Positions 45,654 through 54,119 of a stretch of 64,000 nt of DNA are shown here, in pieces. Under the pieces are notes generated by a model. It was given only the letters and a program-made list of their open reading frames with translations. It was not told where the DNA came from and made no database searches. How positions within the stretch are numbered: position 1 is the stretch's first letter; every line of letters starts with the position of its first letter. Source of the DNA: Pseudomonas umsongensis (GTDB lineage Bacteria > Pseudomonadota > Gammaproteobacteria > Pseudomonadales > Pseudomonadaceae); contig NZ_NIWU01000005.1 of the NCBI RefSeq assembly GCF_002236105.1, forward strand, positions 372,001 to 436,000, written 5' to 3'. The position numbers were made by a program, and so were the translations under genes.

Positions 45654-46362
45654 CGATGGCACTCAGGATATAGCCCTTGCCCCAGACCGTGCGTACCTCC
45701 CGCTCGGTATAGCCGATGGCCTTGAGTTTGCGGCGAATCTGGCTGATGTGCATGTCGAGGCTACGATCGTGGGCGGCATACCCGCGTTGCAGTACCTGTT
45801 GATAAAGGAAGGCTTTGCTCAGCACTTCATCGACGCTGCGGCTCAGGGTTTCCAGCAGGCGATACTCAGTTCGAGTCAGGCCGGCAGGTTGTTGTCCATG
45901 AAAAACGTCGAAGTGATCGTCGTCAAAACGCAGACTGTCTACCTCGGCCACCATCGCCACAGGCGTCGGCCGGCGATCGAGCGCTACGCGGCGCAGAATG
46001 GCTTCGATGCGCACGCGCAACTCGATCATGCTGAAGGGTTTGGGCAGATAATCATCGGCCCCCAGCCGAAAGCCGCTGATGCGATCGGCTTCGGCACCGA
46101 GTGCCGACATCAGCAATACCGGGGTGGAATGGCTGCGGCGTAGTTGCGTCAGTACCGCCAGCCCGTCCATACCCGGCAACAAAATGTCCATCAACACCAC
46201 ATCGAAGGCTTGCTCGCGGGCAATGGCCAGGCCCTCGCGGCCGTTCTGGCACCACGTCACCTGAAAGCCGCTACGGCCCAGATGTTCATGCACATAGGCA
46301 CCGAGTACGAGGTCGTCTTCGATGGAGAGGATACGGGGATGGCCAGCGTTGATGGTCGTCAT
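45643..46362 (-). CDS. pirR: OmpR-family response regulator PirR-like
   Basis: A 239-residue regulator. The receiver domain has the acidic pair in SIEDD, phospho-acceptor Asp59 (VVLMDILLPGMDG) and KPF; the winged helix ends with the RSLDMHISQIRRKLKAIGY and VWGKGYIL segments. The frame opens four codons earlier at a TTG, but ATG 46362 is preferred. A Fur-type 7-1-7 element (46370-46384) sits only 8 bp upstream, so the gene is probably iron-repressed. It is coupled to pirS and divergent from gacS. The pir name rests on synteny and this box. Confidence 0.82.
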   Translation of the reverse strand: MTTINAGHPRILSIEDDLVLGAYVHEHLGRSGFQVTWCQNGREGLAIAREQAFDVVLMDILLPGMDGLAVLTQLRRSHSTPVLLMSALGAEADRISGFRLGADDYLPKPFSMIELRVRIEAILRRVALDRRPTPVAMVAEVDSLRFDDDHFDVFHGQQPAGLTRTEYRLLETLSRSVDEVLSKAFLYQQVLQRGYAAHDRSLDMHISQIRRKLKAIGYTEREVRTVWGKGYILSAIDEM

Positions 46363-46369
46363 TAGTATC

Positions 46370-46384
46370 TGCAAATAATTCTCA
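46370..46384 (-). promoter_or_regulatory. Fur-like box upstream of pirR
   Basis: The reverse strand reads TGAGAAT-T-ATTTGCA and matches the 7-1-7 Fur consensus TGATAATNATTATCA at 11 of 14 informative bases. A second A/T-rich half-site (aattatt) lies at 46391-46397. Confidence 0.65.
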
Positions 46385-46575
46385 GTTGGTAATTATTCAA
46401 GATTGCTTCTCCCGGGGCAACCCAAGGGTTGCGCAGGGTGCAAAAGCGCACGACCAACCGACGAGTGACGGCATCAATTATCGAGGATCGCCCGCCTGCA
46501 AATCGCTACACTGCGCAAGTGGCGCGTGCCAGACGCACGCGCAGCTCGATAAACAGCCGGTTGCAGGAGAGTGGC

Positions 46576-49329
46576 GTGCTGACGAAACTGGGAATCAAGG
46601 GCCGTGTGCTGTTGCTGACGTTGCTGCCGACCAGCCTCATGGCATTGGTCCTGGGCGGCTATTTCACCTGGATGCAGCAATCGGACCTGCAAACCCAACT
46701 CCTGCAGCGCGGCGAAATGATCGCCGAGCAACTGGCGCCGCTGGTGGCGCCAGCCATGGGGCACAACAACAACGAAATGCTGGAACGTATCGCCACCCAG
46801 TCCCTGGAACAACCGGACGTGCGGGCCGTGACCTTTCTTGCGCCAGACCGCACGCCGCGGGCCCACGCCGGGCCGATCATGCTGACCCAGGCGCCAATGG
46901 GCGAAGGCTCGCAGATGCAGCGTCGCAGTGGCAACGAAGCAACGCGTTACCTGCTGCCGGTGTTCGGCAAACACCGCAACCTGGCCGGCGACGTGATCCC
47001 CGATGAAGCCGATCGCCTGCTGGGCTGGGTCGAACTCGAACTGTCCCACAACGGCATGCTGCTGCGTGGCTACCGCAGCCTGTTCGCCAGCCTGTTGATG
47101 ATCGGCGCTGGTCTCGGCGGCGCGGCGCTGCTGGCATTGCGCATGGGCCGAACGATCAATCGGCCGCTGACCCAGATCAAACAAGCCGTGGCGCAACTCA
47201 AGGACGGTCATCTGGAAACCCGCCTGCCCCCCCTGGGCAGCCAGGAGCTGGATGAACTGGCCTCCGGCATCAATCGCATGGCCGGCACGCTGCAGAATGC
47301 CCAGGAAGAACTGCAACACAGCATCGACCAGGCCACCGAGGACGTGCGCCAGAACCTCGAGACCATCGAGATCCAGAACATCGAACTGGACCTGGCGCGC
47401 ATGGAGGCGCTGGAGGCGAGTCGGATCAAGTCCGAGTTCCTGGCCAACATGAGCCATGAAATACGCACGCCGCTCAACGGCATCCTCGGCTTCACCCACC
47501 TGCTGCAAAAAAGTGAACTGACCCCGCGCCAGCTCGATTACCTGGGCACCATCGAAAAGTCTGCCGACAGCCTGCTGGGAATCATCAACGAGATCCTCGA
47601 CTTTTCGAAGATCGAGGCGGGCAAGCTGGTGCTCGACCATATTCCGTTCAATTTGCGAGACCTGCTGCAAGACACACTGACCATCCTCGCCCCGGCCGCC
47701 CACGCCAAACAGCTGGAGCTGATCAGCCTGGTGTATCGCGATACGCCCCTGTCGCTGGTGGGCGATCCGTTGCGGCTCAAGCAGATCCTGACCAACCTGG
47801 TCAGCAATGCGATCAAGTTCACCCGCGAGGGCACCATCGTCGCCCGGGCCATGCTCGAAGAAGAGCACGAAGACAGCGTGCAATTGCGCATCAGCATCCA
47901 GGACACCGGCATCGGTCTGTCGAACCAGGACGTGCGCGCGCTGTTCCAGGCCTTCAGCCAGGCCGATAACTCGCTGTCGCGGCAACCCGGTGGCACGGGC
48001 CTGGGCCTGGTGATCTCCAAGCGCCTGATCGAACAGATGGGGGGCGAGATTGGCGTCGACAGCACCCCGGGCGAGGGTTCGGAATTCTGGATCAGCCTGA
48101 ACCTGCCCAAGACCCGCGACGATGCCGAGGACCTGCCGAGTGCGCCGCTGCTCGGACGGCGGGTTGCCGTGCTGGAAAATCATGAGCTGGCACGCCAGGC
48201 GTTGCAGCATCAATTGGAAGACTGTGGCCTGGACGTCACCACGTTCAATACCCTGGAAAACCTGACGAACGGCGTCACCGGCGTGCATCAGACCGATCAG
48301 GCGATCGAACTCGCGGTGCTGGGCATCACCAGCAACGACATGCCACCGGAACGCCTGAACCAACACATCTGGGACCTCGAGCACCTGGGTTGCAAGGTGC
48401 TGGTGCTGTGCCCCACCACGGAGCAGACGCTATTCCACCTGTCGGTGCCCAACCCCCACAGCCAGCTCCAGGCCAAGCCTGCCTGTACCCGCAAGCTGCG
48501 GCGCGCGCTGTCCGACCTGGTCAACCCACGGCAGTCGCGCACCGAGTCCAGCGAGCCGCTGTCGAGCCGCGCGCCGAAGGTGCTGTGCGTCGACGACAAC
48601 CCGGCCAATTTGCTGCTGGTGCAAACCCTGCTCGAAGACATGGGCGCCAAGGTGCTCGCCGTGGAAAGCGGCTACGCAGCGATCAAGGCGGTGCAGAACG
48701 AGACATTCGACCTGGTATTGATGGACGTGCAGATGCCCGGCATGGATGGGCGCCAAAGTACCGAAGCGATCCGCCAGTGGGAAAGCGAGCTGCATTGCAC
48801 GCCGCTGCCGATCGTGGCCCTCACGGCGCATGCCATGGCCAACGAAAAACGCGCATTACTGCAAAGCGGCATGGACGATTACCTGACCAAGCCGATCAGC
48901 GAGCGGCAACTGGCGCAAGTGGTACTCAAATGGAGCGGGTTGGCACTGCGCAACCATACGCCCGAGCGTGCAGGCGATGGCCACGCCAGCACCTACGAGT
49001 TGCAGGTGCTCGATCACGAAGAAGGCTTGCGCCTGGCCGCCGGCAAGGCCGATCTGGCGGCTGACATGCTGGCAATGCTGCTGGCATCTCTGGAAGCCGA
49101 CCGCGAAGCCATCCGCCAGGCTCGACAAAGTAACGATCATAACGCCCTGATCGAACGGGTTCATCGCCTGCATGGCGCAACCCGCTATTGCGGAGTTCCG
49201 CAATTGCGCGCCGCTTGCCAACGCAGCGAAACCTTGCTCAAGCAGCAAGACCCGAAGGCCTTCGGCGCACTTGAAGATCTCGACCGGGCGATCAATCGCC
49301 TGGCCGCCCAGGCGCGCATCAACGCCTGA
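46576..49329 (+). CDS. gacS: Hybrid sensor kinase GacS
   Basis: Master sensor of the Gac/Rsm pathway that controls secondary metabolism, biofilm and biocontrol traits. From GTG 46576 (aggaga 5 nt upstream) the protein is 917 residues, the exact GacS length. TM1 is at about 11-33, the periplasmic domain runs to about 165, then TM2 and HAMP. His294 is in NMSHEIRTPLNG, followed by an ATPase with DTGIGLS and GGTGLGLVIS. A degenerate receiver-like linker (VAVLENHELARQAL), a true receiver (VLMDVQMPGMDG) and a C-terminal Hpt domain (RVHRLHGATRYCG) follow. It is divergent from pirR; ldhA follows 21 nt later. Confidence 0.97.
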   Translation: MLTKLGIKGRVLLLTLLPTSLMALVLGGYFTWMQQSDLQTQLLQRGEMIAEQLAPLVAPAMGHNNNEMLERIATQSLEQPDVRAVTFLAPDRTPRAHAGPIMLTQAPMGEGSQMQRRSGNEATRYLLPVFGKHRNLAGDVIPDEADRLLGWVELELSHNGMLLRGYRSLFASLLMIGAGLGGAALLALRMGRTINRPLTQIKQAVAQLKDGHLETRLPPLGSQELDELASGINRMAGTLQNAQEELQHSIDQATEDVRQNLETIEIQNIELDLARMEALEASRIKSEFLANMSHEIRTPLNGILGFTHLLQKSELTPRQLDYLGTIEKSADSLLGIINEILDFSKIEAGKLVLDHIPFNLRDLLQDTLTILAPAAHAKQLELISLVYRDTPLSLVGDPLRLKQILTNLVSNAIKFTREGTIVARAMLEEEHEDSVQLRISIQDTGIGLSNQDVRALFQAFSQADNSLSRQPGGTGLGLVISKRLIEQMGGEIGVDSTPGEGSEFWISLNLPKTRDDAEDLPSAPLLGRRVAVLENHELARQALQHQLEDCGLDVTTFNTLENLTNGVTGVHQTDQAIELAVLGITSNDMPPERLNQHIWDLEHLGCKVLVLCPTTEQTLFHLSVPNPHSQLQAKPACTRKLRRALSDLVNPRQSRTESSEPLSSRAPKVLCVDDNPANLLLVQTLLEDMGAKVLAVESGYAAIKAVQNETFDLVLMDVQMPGMDGRQSTEAIRQWESELHCTPLPIVALTAHAMANEKRALLQSGMDDYLTKPISERQLAQVVLKWSGLALRNHTPERAGDGHASTYELQVLDHEEGLRLAAGKADLAADMLAMLLASLEADREAIRQARQSNDHNALIERVHRLHGATRYCGVPQLRAACQRSETLLKQQDPKAFGALEDLDRAINRLAAQARINA

Positions 49330-49350
49330 TGCACTTTCCAGGAGGACAGC

Positions 49351-50343
49351 ATGCGCACGATTCTTTTCAGCAGCCAGACCTACGACCGCGACAGCTTTCT
49401 CGCCGCCAGCCTGCCACCGGGTATCGAGTTGCACTTCCAATCGGCACGATTGAGCCTCGATACCGTCGCGCTGGCGGAGCACCACGAGGTGGTCTGTGCC
49501 TTTATCAACGATGATCTAAGCGCCCCGGTGCTCGAACGCCTGGCTGCGGCGGGTACCCGTCTGATCGCCTTGCGTTCGGCCGGTTTCAACCATGTCGACC
49601 TGGCGGCGGCCAAGCGACTGGGGCTGGCGGTCGTGCGCGTCCCGGCCTATTCGCCCCACGCCGTGGCCGAGCATGCGGTAGCCCTGATCCTGGCCCTCAA
49701 CCGACGCCTGCACCGCGCCTACAACCGCACGCGCGAAGGCGATTTCAGCCTGCACGGGTTGACGGGGTTCGACCTGGTGGGCAAGACCGTCGGCGTGGTC
49801 GGCACCGGGCAGATCGGCGCGACTTTTGCGAAAATCATGCATGGCTTCGGTTGCCAGTTGCTGGCCTACGACCCCTTCCCCAATCCGCAGGTCGAAGCGC
49901 TGGGCGCCCGCTACCTGAGCTTGCCGCAGCTGCTGGCCGAGTCGCAGATCATCAGCCTGCACTGCCCGCTCAACGAGCAGAGCAAGCACTTGATCAACCA
50001 CCAATCCCTGGCGCACATGCAGCCTGGCGCCATGTTGATCAACACTGGCCGCGGCGGCCTGGTGGACACCCCGGCACTGATCGATGCCTTGAAGCTTGGC
50101 CAACTGGGTTATTTGGGACTGGATGTGTATGAAGAGGAAGCGCAACTGTTTTTCGAAGACCGTTCCGATCTGCCGTTGCAGGACGATGTACTCGCGCGGT
50201 TGCTGACCTTCCCCAACGTGATCGTCACGGCACACCAGGCCTTCCTCACCCGCGAAGCCTTGGGCGCTATTGCCGCGACCACCTTGCAGAACATCGCGGC
50301 CTGGGCGGCAGGAAACCCGGAGAATCAGGTCGAGGGTGATTGA
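49351..50343 (+). CDS. ldhA: D-lactate dehydrogenase (NAD, fermentative)
   Basis: A 330-residue D-2-hydroxyacid dehydrogenase. The Rossmann loop VGVVGTGQIG is followed by D in LAYDPF, the catalytic Arg is in INTGRGGLVDTPAL, and the catalytic His is in VIVTAHQAFLTREAL. It reduces pyruvate to D-lactate under oxygen limitation. The ribosome-binding site 'aggagg' is 9 nt upstream of ATG 49351. Its position directly after gacS matches PAO1 ldhA (PA0927, from memory). Confidence 0.93.
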   Translation: MRTILFSSQTYDRDSFLAASLPPGIELHFQSARLSLDTVALAEHHEVVCAFINDDLSAPVLERLAAAGTRLIALRSAGFNHVDLAAAKRLGLAVVRVPAYSPHAVAEHAVALILALNRRLHRAYNRTREGDFSLHGLTGFDLVGKTVGVVGTGQIGATFAKIMHGFGCQLLAYDPFPNPQVEALGARYLSLPQLLAESQIISLHCPLNEQSKHLINHQSLAHMQPGAMLINTGRGGLVDTPALIDALKLGQLGYLGLDVYEEEAQLFFEDRSDLPLQDDVLARLLTFPNVIVTAHQAFLTREALGAIAATTLQNIAAWAAGNPENQVEGD

Positions 50344-50420
50344 ACCTGATCGAAGGTCATATGCCCGCGCCATGCTGCGCTTATGCCCGTGCTAGCATAT
50401 CGCGCATATTTGGAGGACCC

Positions 50421-50855
50421 ATGGTCGAACACGATTTCCGCTACACCCTGATGAACCCGCAACACACCCTCACTGAATGCCGCGCCCTGGTGCCGGGACG
50501 TTATCAAGTCACCGGCAACGGCGGCTCGATTCGTAATAACGACGTGCTGGTCGTGACCCTCAAGGGCGCCAAGGACCTGTCCATGCGCCTGACCGTCGAA
50601 ACGGTTCGCCACCTGATCAACCCGCCAGGGCAATGGGTCGCGGTGGCCAGTGGTCCAGTGTTCGGCGAACTGGCGATCCATACCTGGCAGGTGAACTGCG
50701 ACAGCTGCGCCAAGGAGCTGAGTTTCGAATTCGCCGTTGACGCCAAGCTCGGCAACAAGGCCGAAAAGCCTGCTGCCACCGCGCGGATTGCCGAGTTGGG
50801 CTGGACCACCGTTGGCGAGAAACACCTGTGCCCCAAATGCCAGGAGCCTGCGTGA
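50421..50855 (+). CDS. Conserved protein with a four-cysteine zinc-binding layout
   Basis: A 144-residue cytoplasmic protein of unknown function. Two CxxC pairs (NCDSCAKE and CPKC at the C-terminus) suggest a structural zinc site closing a beta-rich domain. The frame is open to 50340, but ATG 50421 (MVEHDFRYTLMNPQHTL) has 'ggagg' at ideal spacing. Its stop overlaps the next ATG by one base, so it is coupled to the lipoprotein gene. The ldhA-proximal order is shared with PAO1 PA0926, from memory. Confidence 0.85.
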   Translation: MVEHDFRYTLMNPQHTLTECRALVPGRYQVTGNGGSIRNNDVLVVTLKGAKDLSMRLTVETVRHLINPPGQWVAVASGPVFGELAIHTWQVNCDSCAKELSFEFAVDAKLGNKAEKPAATARIAELGWTTVGEKHLCPKCQEPA

Positions 50856-51259
50856 TGAAACGCCTCGCCCTGACTGCGATGGCCGGTGCAAGCCTGCTGG
50901 GCTGCGCCGCCGAGCCGGTGCAACTGCAGCAAAATCGCAGCTATATCCTGGAGTGGATCGGCGAACGGCCGTTGATGGACTACAGCCACCTGACCATCAC
51001 CCTGGGTGAAGACGGTCGCGCCTACGGTAGCGGCGGTTGCAACCACTGGTTTGCGCCGTACACACTGGAAGGCGACAAGCTGAGCTTCGGCAAGATCGGC
51101 AGCACTCGCAAGCTCTGTGCGCCGGCACTGATGGAGCAGGAAAAACGCTTCCTCCAGGCGCTGGAAAGCGTGCAGCGCTGGGACGTCTCGTCGATCGACC
51201 AGATGCGCTTCTGGCCAGCTGAAGGCAAGCCGTTGCGCTGGTGGCTGGAAGAGGGTTGA
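50855..51259 (+). CDS. META/HslJ-domain lipoprotein
   Basis: A 134-residue lipoprotein. The signal ends in a lipobox (ASLLGC), with the modified Cys near residue 17. The META/HslJ-type fold is suggested by GSGGCNHWFAPYTLEGDKLSFGKIGSTRKLC, where the NxxxG and conserved Cys positions are present. HslJ-like proteins are linked to stress and novobiocin resistance in E. coli. The start overlaps the preceding stop by one base. A palindrome of a common Pseudomonas type follows the stop. Confidence 0.88.
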   Translation: MKRLALTAMAGASLLGCAAEPVQLQQNRSYILEWIGERPLMDYSHLTITLGEDGRAYGSGGCNHWFAPYTLEGDKLSFGKIGSTRKLCAPALMEQEKRFLQALESVQRWDVSSIDQMRFWPAEGKPLRWWLEEG

Positions 51260-51270
51260 TCTCCTCTACC

Positions 51271-51303
51271 TGATCGTTCCCACGCAGAGCGTGGGAACGA
51301 TCA
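51271..51303. terminator. Palindrome after the META-domain gene
   Basis: A perfect stem, tgatcgttcccacgc / gcgtgggaacgatca, with loop 'aga'. It is a widespread Pseudomonas palindrome that may act as a terminator for the convergent genes. It lacks a clear T run. Confidence 0.75.
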
Positions 51304-51315
51304 GCAGCCCCGCGA

Positions 51316-51783
51316 TCAGTTTTTAGCCTGCAACGCCTCCAGCTTCGCCACCACCCCCGCCGCCGTCTGCTCGCCCATCAACTGTTCGCGCACCTTGCCC
51401 TTGTTATCGATGATGTAGGTCACCGGCAGTGCTTCACTGCGCGGCAATTCGAATAACTCGGAAGGGTCCTGCGCCAGCACGGTGAACTTGATTCCGAGTT
51501 TCTCGCTGGCACTTTTCAGCTCTTCGCCCTGCACGTTGTCAAAGTTGACCCCGAACACGCCGATCTTCTTGTCCTTGAGCTGGTCGGCCAACGCGTTCAA
51601 TTCCGGAATCTCGGTACGGCACGGGCTGCACCATTCTGCCCAATAGTTGATCACCAGCCATTTTCCATCCAGGCGCTCGGCGGCGACCTTCTGTCCGTTT
51701 TGATCGATCCCGTAGTCGTTACCGCAGCCCCCCAGCATCAACGCCCCGATAATCGTCAATGCCGCTGCCAGTCGCCTAGTCAT
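51316..51783 (-). CDS. TlpA-like thioredoxin-fold lipoprotein
   Basis: A 155-residue periplasmic lipoprotein. The lipobox is LGGC near residue 20 and the active site is WAEWCSPCRTEIPEL (CSPC), with cis-Pro in ALPVTYIIDNKG. It is probably a thiol-disulfide reductase or oxidase for periplasmic proteins. The ATG at 51783 gives a proper lipoprotein signal; the longer frame does not. It stands divergent from arsC. Confidence 0.92.
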   Translation of the reverse strand: MTRRLAAALTIIGALMLGGCGNDYGIDQNGQKVAAERLDGKWLVINYWAEWCSPCRTEIPELNALADQLKDKKIGVFGVNFDNVQGEELKSASEKLGIKFTVLAQDPSELFELPRSEALPVTYIIDNKGKVREQLMGEQTAAGVVAKLEALQAKN

Positions 51784-51897
51784 GTCGTGTTCCTTGTCAA
51801 AAATTGAAAGCGCCTGCGACCCATCGCCCGGCAAGGTTCAGGATTACGCGCTGCCCAGTTAGAATAGCCGCCACCTTACGCAAGATGCGACCCGCTC

Positions 51898-52251
51898 ATG
51901 ACCGATCTGACGCTTTATCACAACCCGCGCTGCTCGAAATCCCGCGGTGCGCTCGAACTGCTGGAAGCCCGCGGCCTGGCCCCGACGGTGGTCCGCTACC
52001 TGGAAACGCCGCTGGACGCCGCGCAAATCCAGAGCCTGCTGGGCAAACTCGGGATCAGTGCACGGCAACTGTTGCGCACCGGCGAAGACGAATACAAGAC
52101 CCTCGCCCTGGCCGACAGCAGCCTGAGCGAGGCGCAATTGATCGCCGCCATCGCCGCCCATCCGAAACTGATGGAGCGACCGATCCTCGAAGTCGGCGAC
52201 AAGGCCATCATCGGCCGTCCGCCAGAGCAGATCCTGGAGTTGTTGCCGTGA
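51898..52251 (+). CDS. arsC: Arsenate reductase, glutaredoxin type
   Basis: A 117-residue ArsC-family protein. The catalytic Cys is in YHNPRCSKSRGALELLEARG, and the Arg-containing loop MERPILEVGDKAIIGRPPEQIL binds the oxyanion. It reduces arsenate to arsenite using glutathione and glutaredoxin; some relatives (YfgD type) have other roles. No arsR or arsB is present, so this is the housekeeping ArsC of Pseudomonas. It overlaps the wrbA gene by 4 nt (GTGA). Confidence 0.9.
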   Translation: MTDLTLYHNPRCSKSRGALELLEARGLAPTVVRYLETPLDAAQIQSLLGKLGISARQLLRTGEDEYKTLALADSSLSEAQLIAAIAAHPKLMERPILEVGDKAIIGRPPEQILELLP

Positions 52252-52844
52252 CTGCGCCGTACATTCTGGTGCTGTATTACAGCCGCAGCGGTTCGACCAA
52301 CGAAATGGCCCGGCAAATTGCCCGCGGTGTCGAACAGGCCGGCCTTGAAGCCCGATTGCGCACGGTACCGGCCATTTCCACCGAGTGCGAAGCCGTCGCG
52401 CCGGATATCCCGGATGAAGGCGCGCTCTATGCCAGCCTCGATGACCTGAAGAACTGCGCCGGCCTGGCGCTGGGCAGTCCGACCCGCTTCGGCAACATGG
52501 CGGCGCCACTCAAGTACTTTCTCGACGGCACCAGCAACTTGTGGCTGACCGGCGCCCTGGTGGGCAAACCCGCCGGTGTGTTCACCTCCACCGCGAGCCT
52601 GCATGGCGGGCAGGAAACCACCCTGCTGTCGATGATGCTGCCGCTGTTGCACCACGGCATGTTGATCACCGGCCTGCCCTACAGCGAGTCGGCATTGCTG
52701 GAAACCCAGGGCGGCGGCACGCCGTACGGCGCCAGCCATCACGCCGGGGCCGATGGCAAAAGCGGGCTGGATGCCCATGAAGTTGCACTGTGCCGGGCCT
52801 TGGGCATGCGCTTGGCCAAGACAGCTCAGAAACTGGAGGGTTAA
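52248..52844 (+). CDS. wrbA: WrbA-type NAD(P)H:quinone oxidoreductase
   Basis: A 198-residue flavodoxin-fold enzyme. The FMN phosphate loop is YYSRSGSTNEMA, the flavin-contact loops are SPTRFGNMAAPLKYFLDG and STASLHGGQETTLLSMM, and the C-terminal region includes GGTPYGASHHAG, diagnostic for WrbA. It carries out two-electron reduction of quinones and so limits redox stress. The GTG start overlaps the arsC stop by 4 nt. The DUF2069 gene follows after 2 nt. Confidence 0.94.
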   Translation: MTAPYILVLYYSRSGSTNEMARQIARGVEQAGLEARLRTVPAISTECEAVAPDIPDEGALYASLDDLKNCAGLALGSPTRFGNMAAPLKYFLDGTSNLWLTGALVGKPAGVFTSTASLHGGQETTLLSMMLPLLHHGMLITGLPYSESALLETQGGGTPYGASHHAGADGKSGLDAHEVALCRALGMRLAKTAQKLEG

Positions 52845-52846
52845 GG

Positions 52847-53272
52847 GTGGCCAAGAAACCGAAGGTCCTGCCCGCTATCGAATGGCTTGAACCACGGGTT
52901 CGGGCCATGCGCGTTATCAGCCTGTTGTGTTTTTTCGGCCTGGTGGGGTTGCTGTGCGTTTACTACCTGATGGTCGCTGACCTGCACGGAGCACGGCCGT
53001 GGGTGATTTTGCTGGTTGAGCTGGTGCCGTTGTTGCTGCTCGCGCCGGGGATGATAGTCGGCAATGCCCGCGGGCATTCGTGGATGTGCTTTGTGGTGAA
53101 CCTGTATTTCATCAAGGGCGCATTGGCTGCTTATGACCCGAATCGCCAGATCTTCGGCGTGCTGGAGATGGCCGCGAGTTTGGCGGTGTTCTGTTCGGCA
53201 CTGTTGTATGTGCGGTGGCGATATCAATTGAACCGCAAATTGGCTGGCGAGGGGGATATTTCCGTCGCCTGA
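52847..53272 (+). CDS. DUF2069 membrane protein
   Basis: A 141-residue inner-membrane protein with four hydrophobic segments (about 20-42, 52-72, 77-95 and 105-130) and short loops. It belongs to DUF2069, with no known activity. The start is GTG 52847, with ggagg 7 nt upstream and only 2 nt after the wrbA stop, so arsC-wrbA-DUF2069 read as one operon, conserved in Pseudomonas as I recall. Confidence 0.88.
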   Translation: MAKKPKVLPAIEWLEPRVRAMRVISLLCFFGLVGLLCVYYLMVADLHGARPWVILLVELVPLLLLAPGMIVGNARGHSWMCFVVNLYFIKGALAAYDPNRQIFGVLEMAASLAVFCSALLYVRWRYQLNRKLAGEGDISVA

Positions 53273-53281
53273 TCCGACGCC

Positions 53282-53342
53282 TTCGCTGGCAAGCCAGCTC
53301 CTACAGGTCTGGTGTTTTTGTAGGAGCTGGCTTGCCAGCGAA
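53282..53342. repeat. REP pair, perfect 24-bp inverted repeat
   Basis: Arms at 53282-53305 and 53319-53342, with the motif 'ttcgctggcaagccagc'. The loop is 13 nt and T-rich. It lies between convergent transcripts. Confidence 0.95.
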
Positions 53343-53357
53343 CGGGGCAACTCGGTC

Positions 53358-54032
53358 CTAATGGTTGACGGTGTAGGCCAGCATCATCGAAATCTGGCTC
53401 ATCGGCCGCCCGCCACTTTCTTCATGCCACTGGTTGAACACGTCCTGCACCAATGCCAGGTCGCGCAGACTGCTCGGCACCTTGTCGACAATCTGCTGCG
53501 CATTCAATGCCGCCACCACGTCATAGCTCGGCACAAACGTATCCTTGCCGACCATGCGCAAGAATCGTGGCGCCGACAAGCCGCCCAATTGATGACCGCG
53601 TTTTTTCAGCAAAGTCCACAGTCCGACGATGTCGGTCACCGGCCAATCGGCGATCATCGCCCCGAAGCTGCCCTGCTCATGGGCCACGTCCAGCACGAAC
53701 TGCGCATTGCGCGGTACGCTCTTGAGCTTGCCCAGATGGCGGATGATCCGCGTGTCCTGCATCAGCCGCTCCAGGTGTTCGGCGCTCATCAGCACGACTT
53801 TTTCCGGGTCGAATTTGAAGAACACTTCTTCGAAAGCCGGCCACTTGGCGTCCACCAGGCTGTGCTTGAGCCCGGCGCGGAATACGCGCAGTGCCATGGT
53901 CGACAAGTAACGATCGTCGGTGATGTCACGCAGTTGTGCTGCAGTCTTGGGAACGGGCAGATGGGCTTCCAGTTCAGCCGCCGAACCGAAGCGGTTCAAG
54001 CAGTATTCGTTCAGCCACTTGTAGTCGCGCAT
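53358..54032 (-). CDS. DNA-3-methyladenine glycosylase I family protein
   Basis: A 224-residue helix-hairpin-helix-type protein similar to 3-methyladenine DNA glycosylase I (Tag family), by WPAFEEVFFKFDPEKVVLMSAEHLERLMQDTRIIRH, where WPAFEEVF and DTRIIRH recall the base pocket. Canonical Tag has a Cys/His zinc snap near its ends that I do not see, so the activity may differ. The frame is open to 54080, but ATG 54032 (MRDYKWLNEYCLNRFGS) follows 'gagaggg'. It stands alone between a REP pair and ttcA. Confidence 0.78.
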   Translation of the reverse strand: MRDYKWLNEYCLNRFGSAAELEAHLPVPKTAAQLRDITDDRYLSTMALRVFRAGLKHSLVDAKWPAFEEVFFKFDPEKVVLMSAEHLERLMQDTRIIRHLGKLKSVPRNAQFVLDVAHEQGSFGAMIADWPVTDIVGLWTLLKKRGHQLGGLSAPRFLRMVGKDTFVPSYDVVAALNAQQIVDKVPSSLRDLALVQDVFNQWHEESGGRPMSQISMMLAYTVNH

Positions 54033-54119
54033 GCCCTCTCCTGAGGATTGAAAAATAAACGGCCCCCCTTGAAACAACACCTGTGGGCGCCAGCAGGCTG
54101 GCTCCCATAATCATCGTGT

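Noticed and set aside
46474..48384. 636-codon antisense frame inside gacS
   Set aside because: gacS has a full set of domains and the exact family length; the antisense frame has no recognisable motif.
51804..52247. N-terminal extension of wrbA through arsC
   Set aside because: It overlaps arsC in another frame; GTG 52248 with the GTGA overlap fits the family length of 198.
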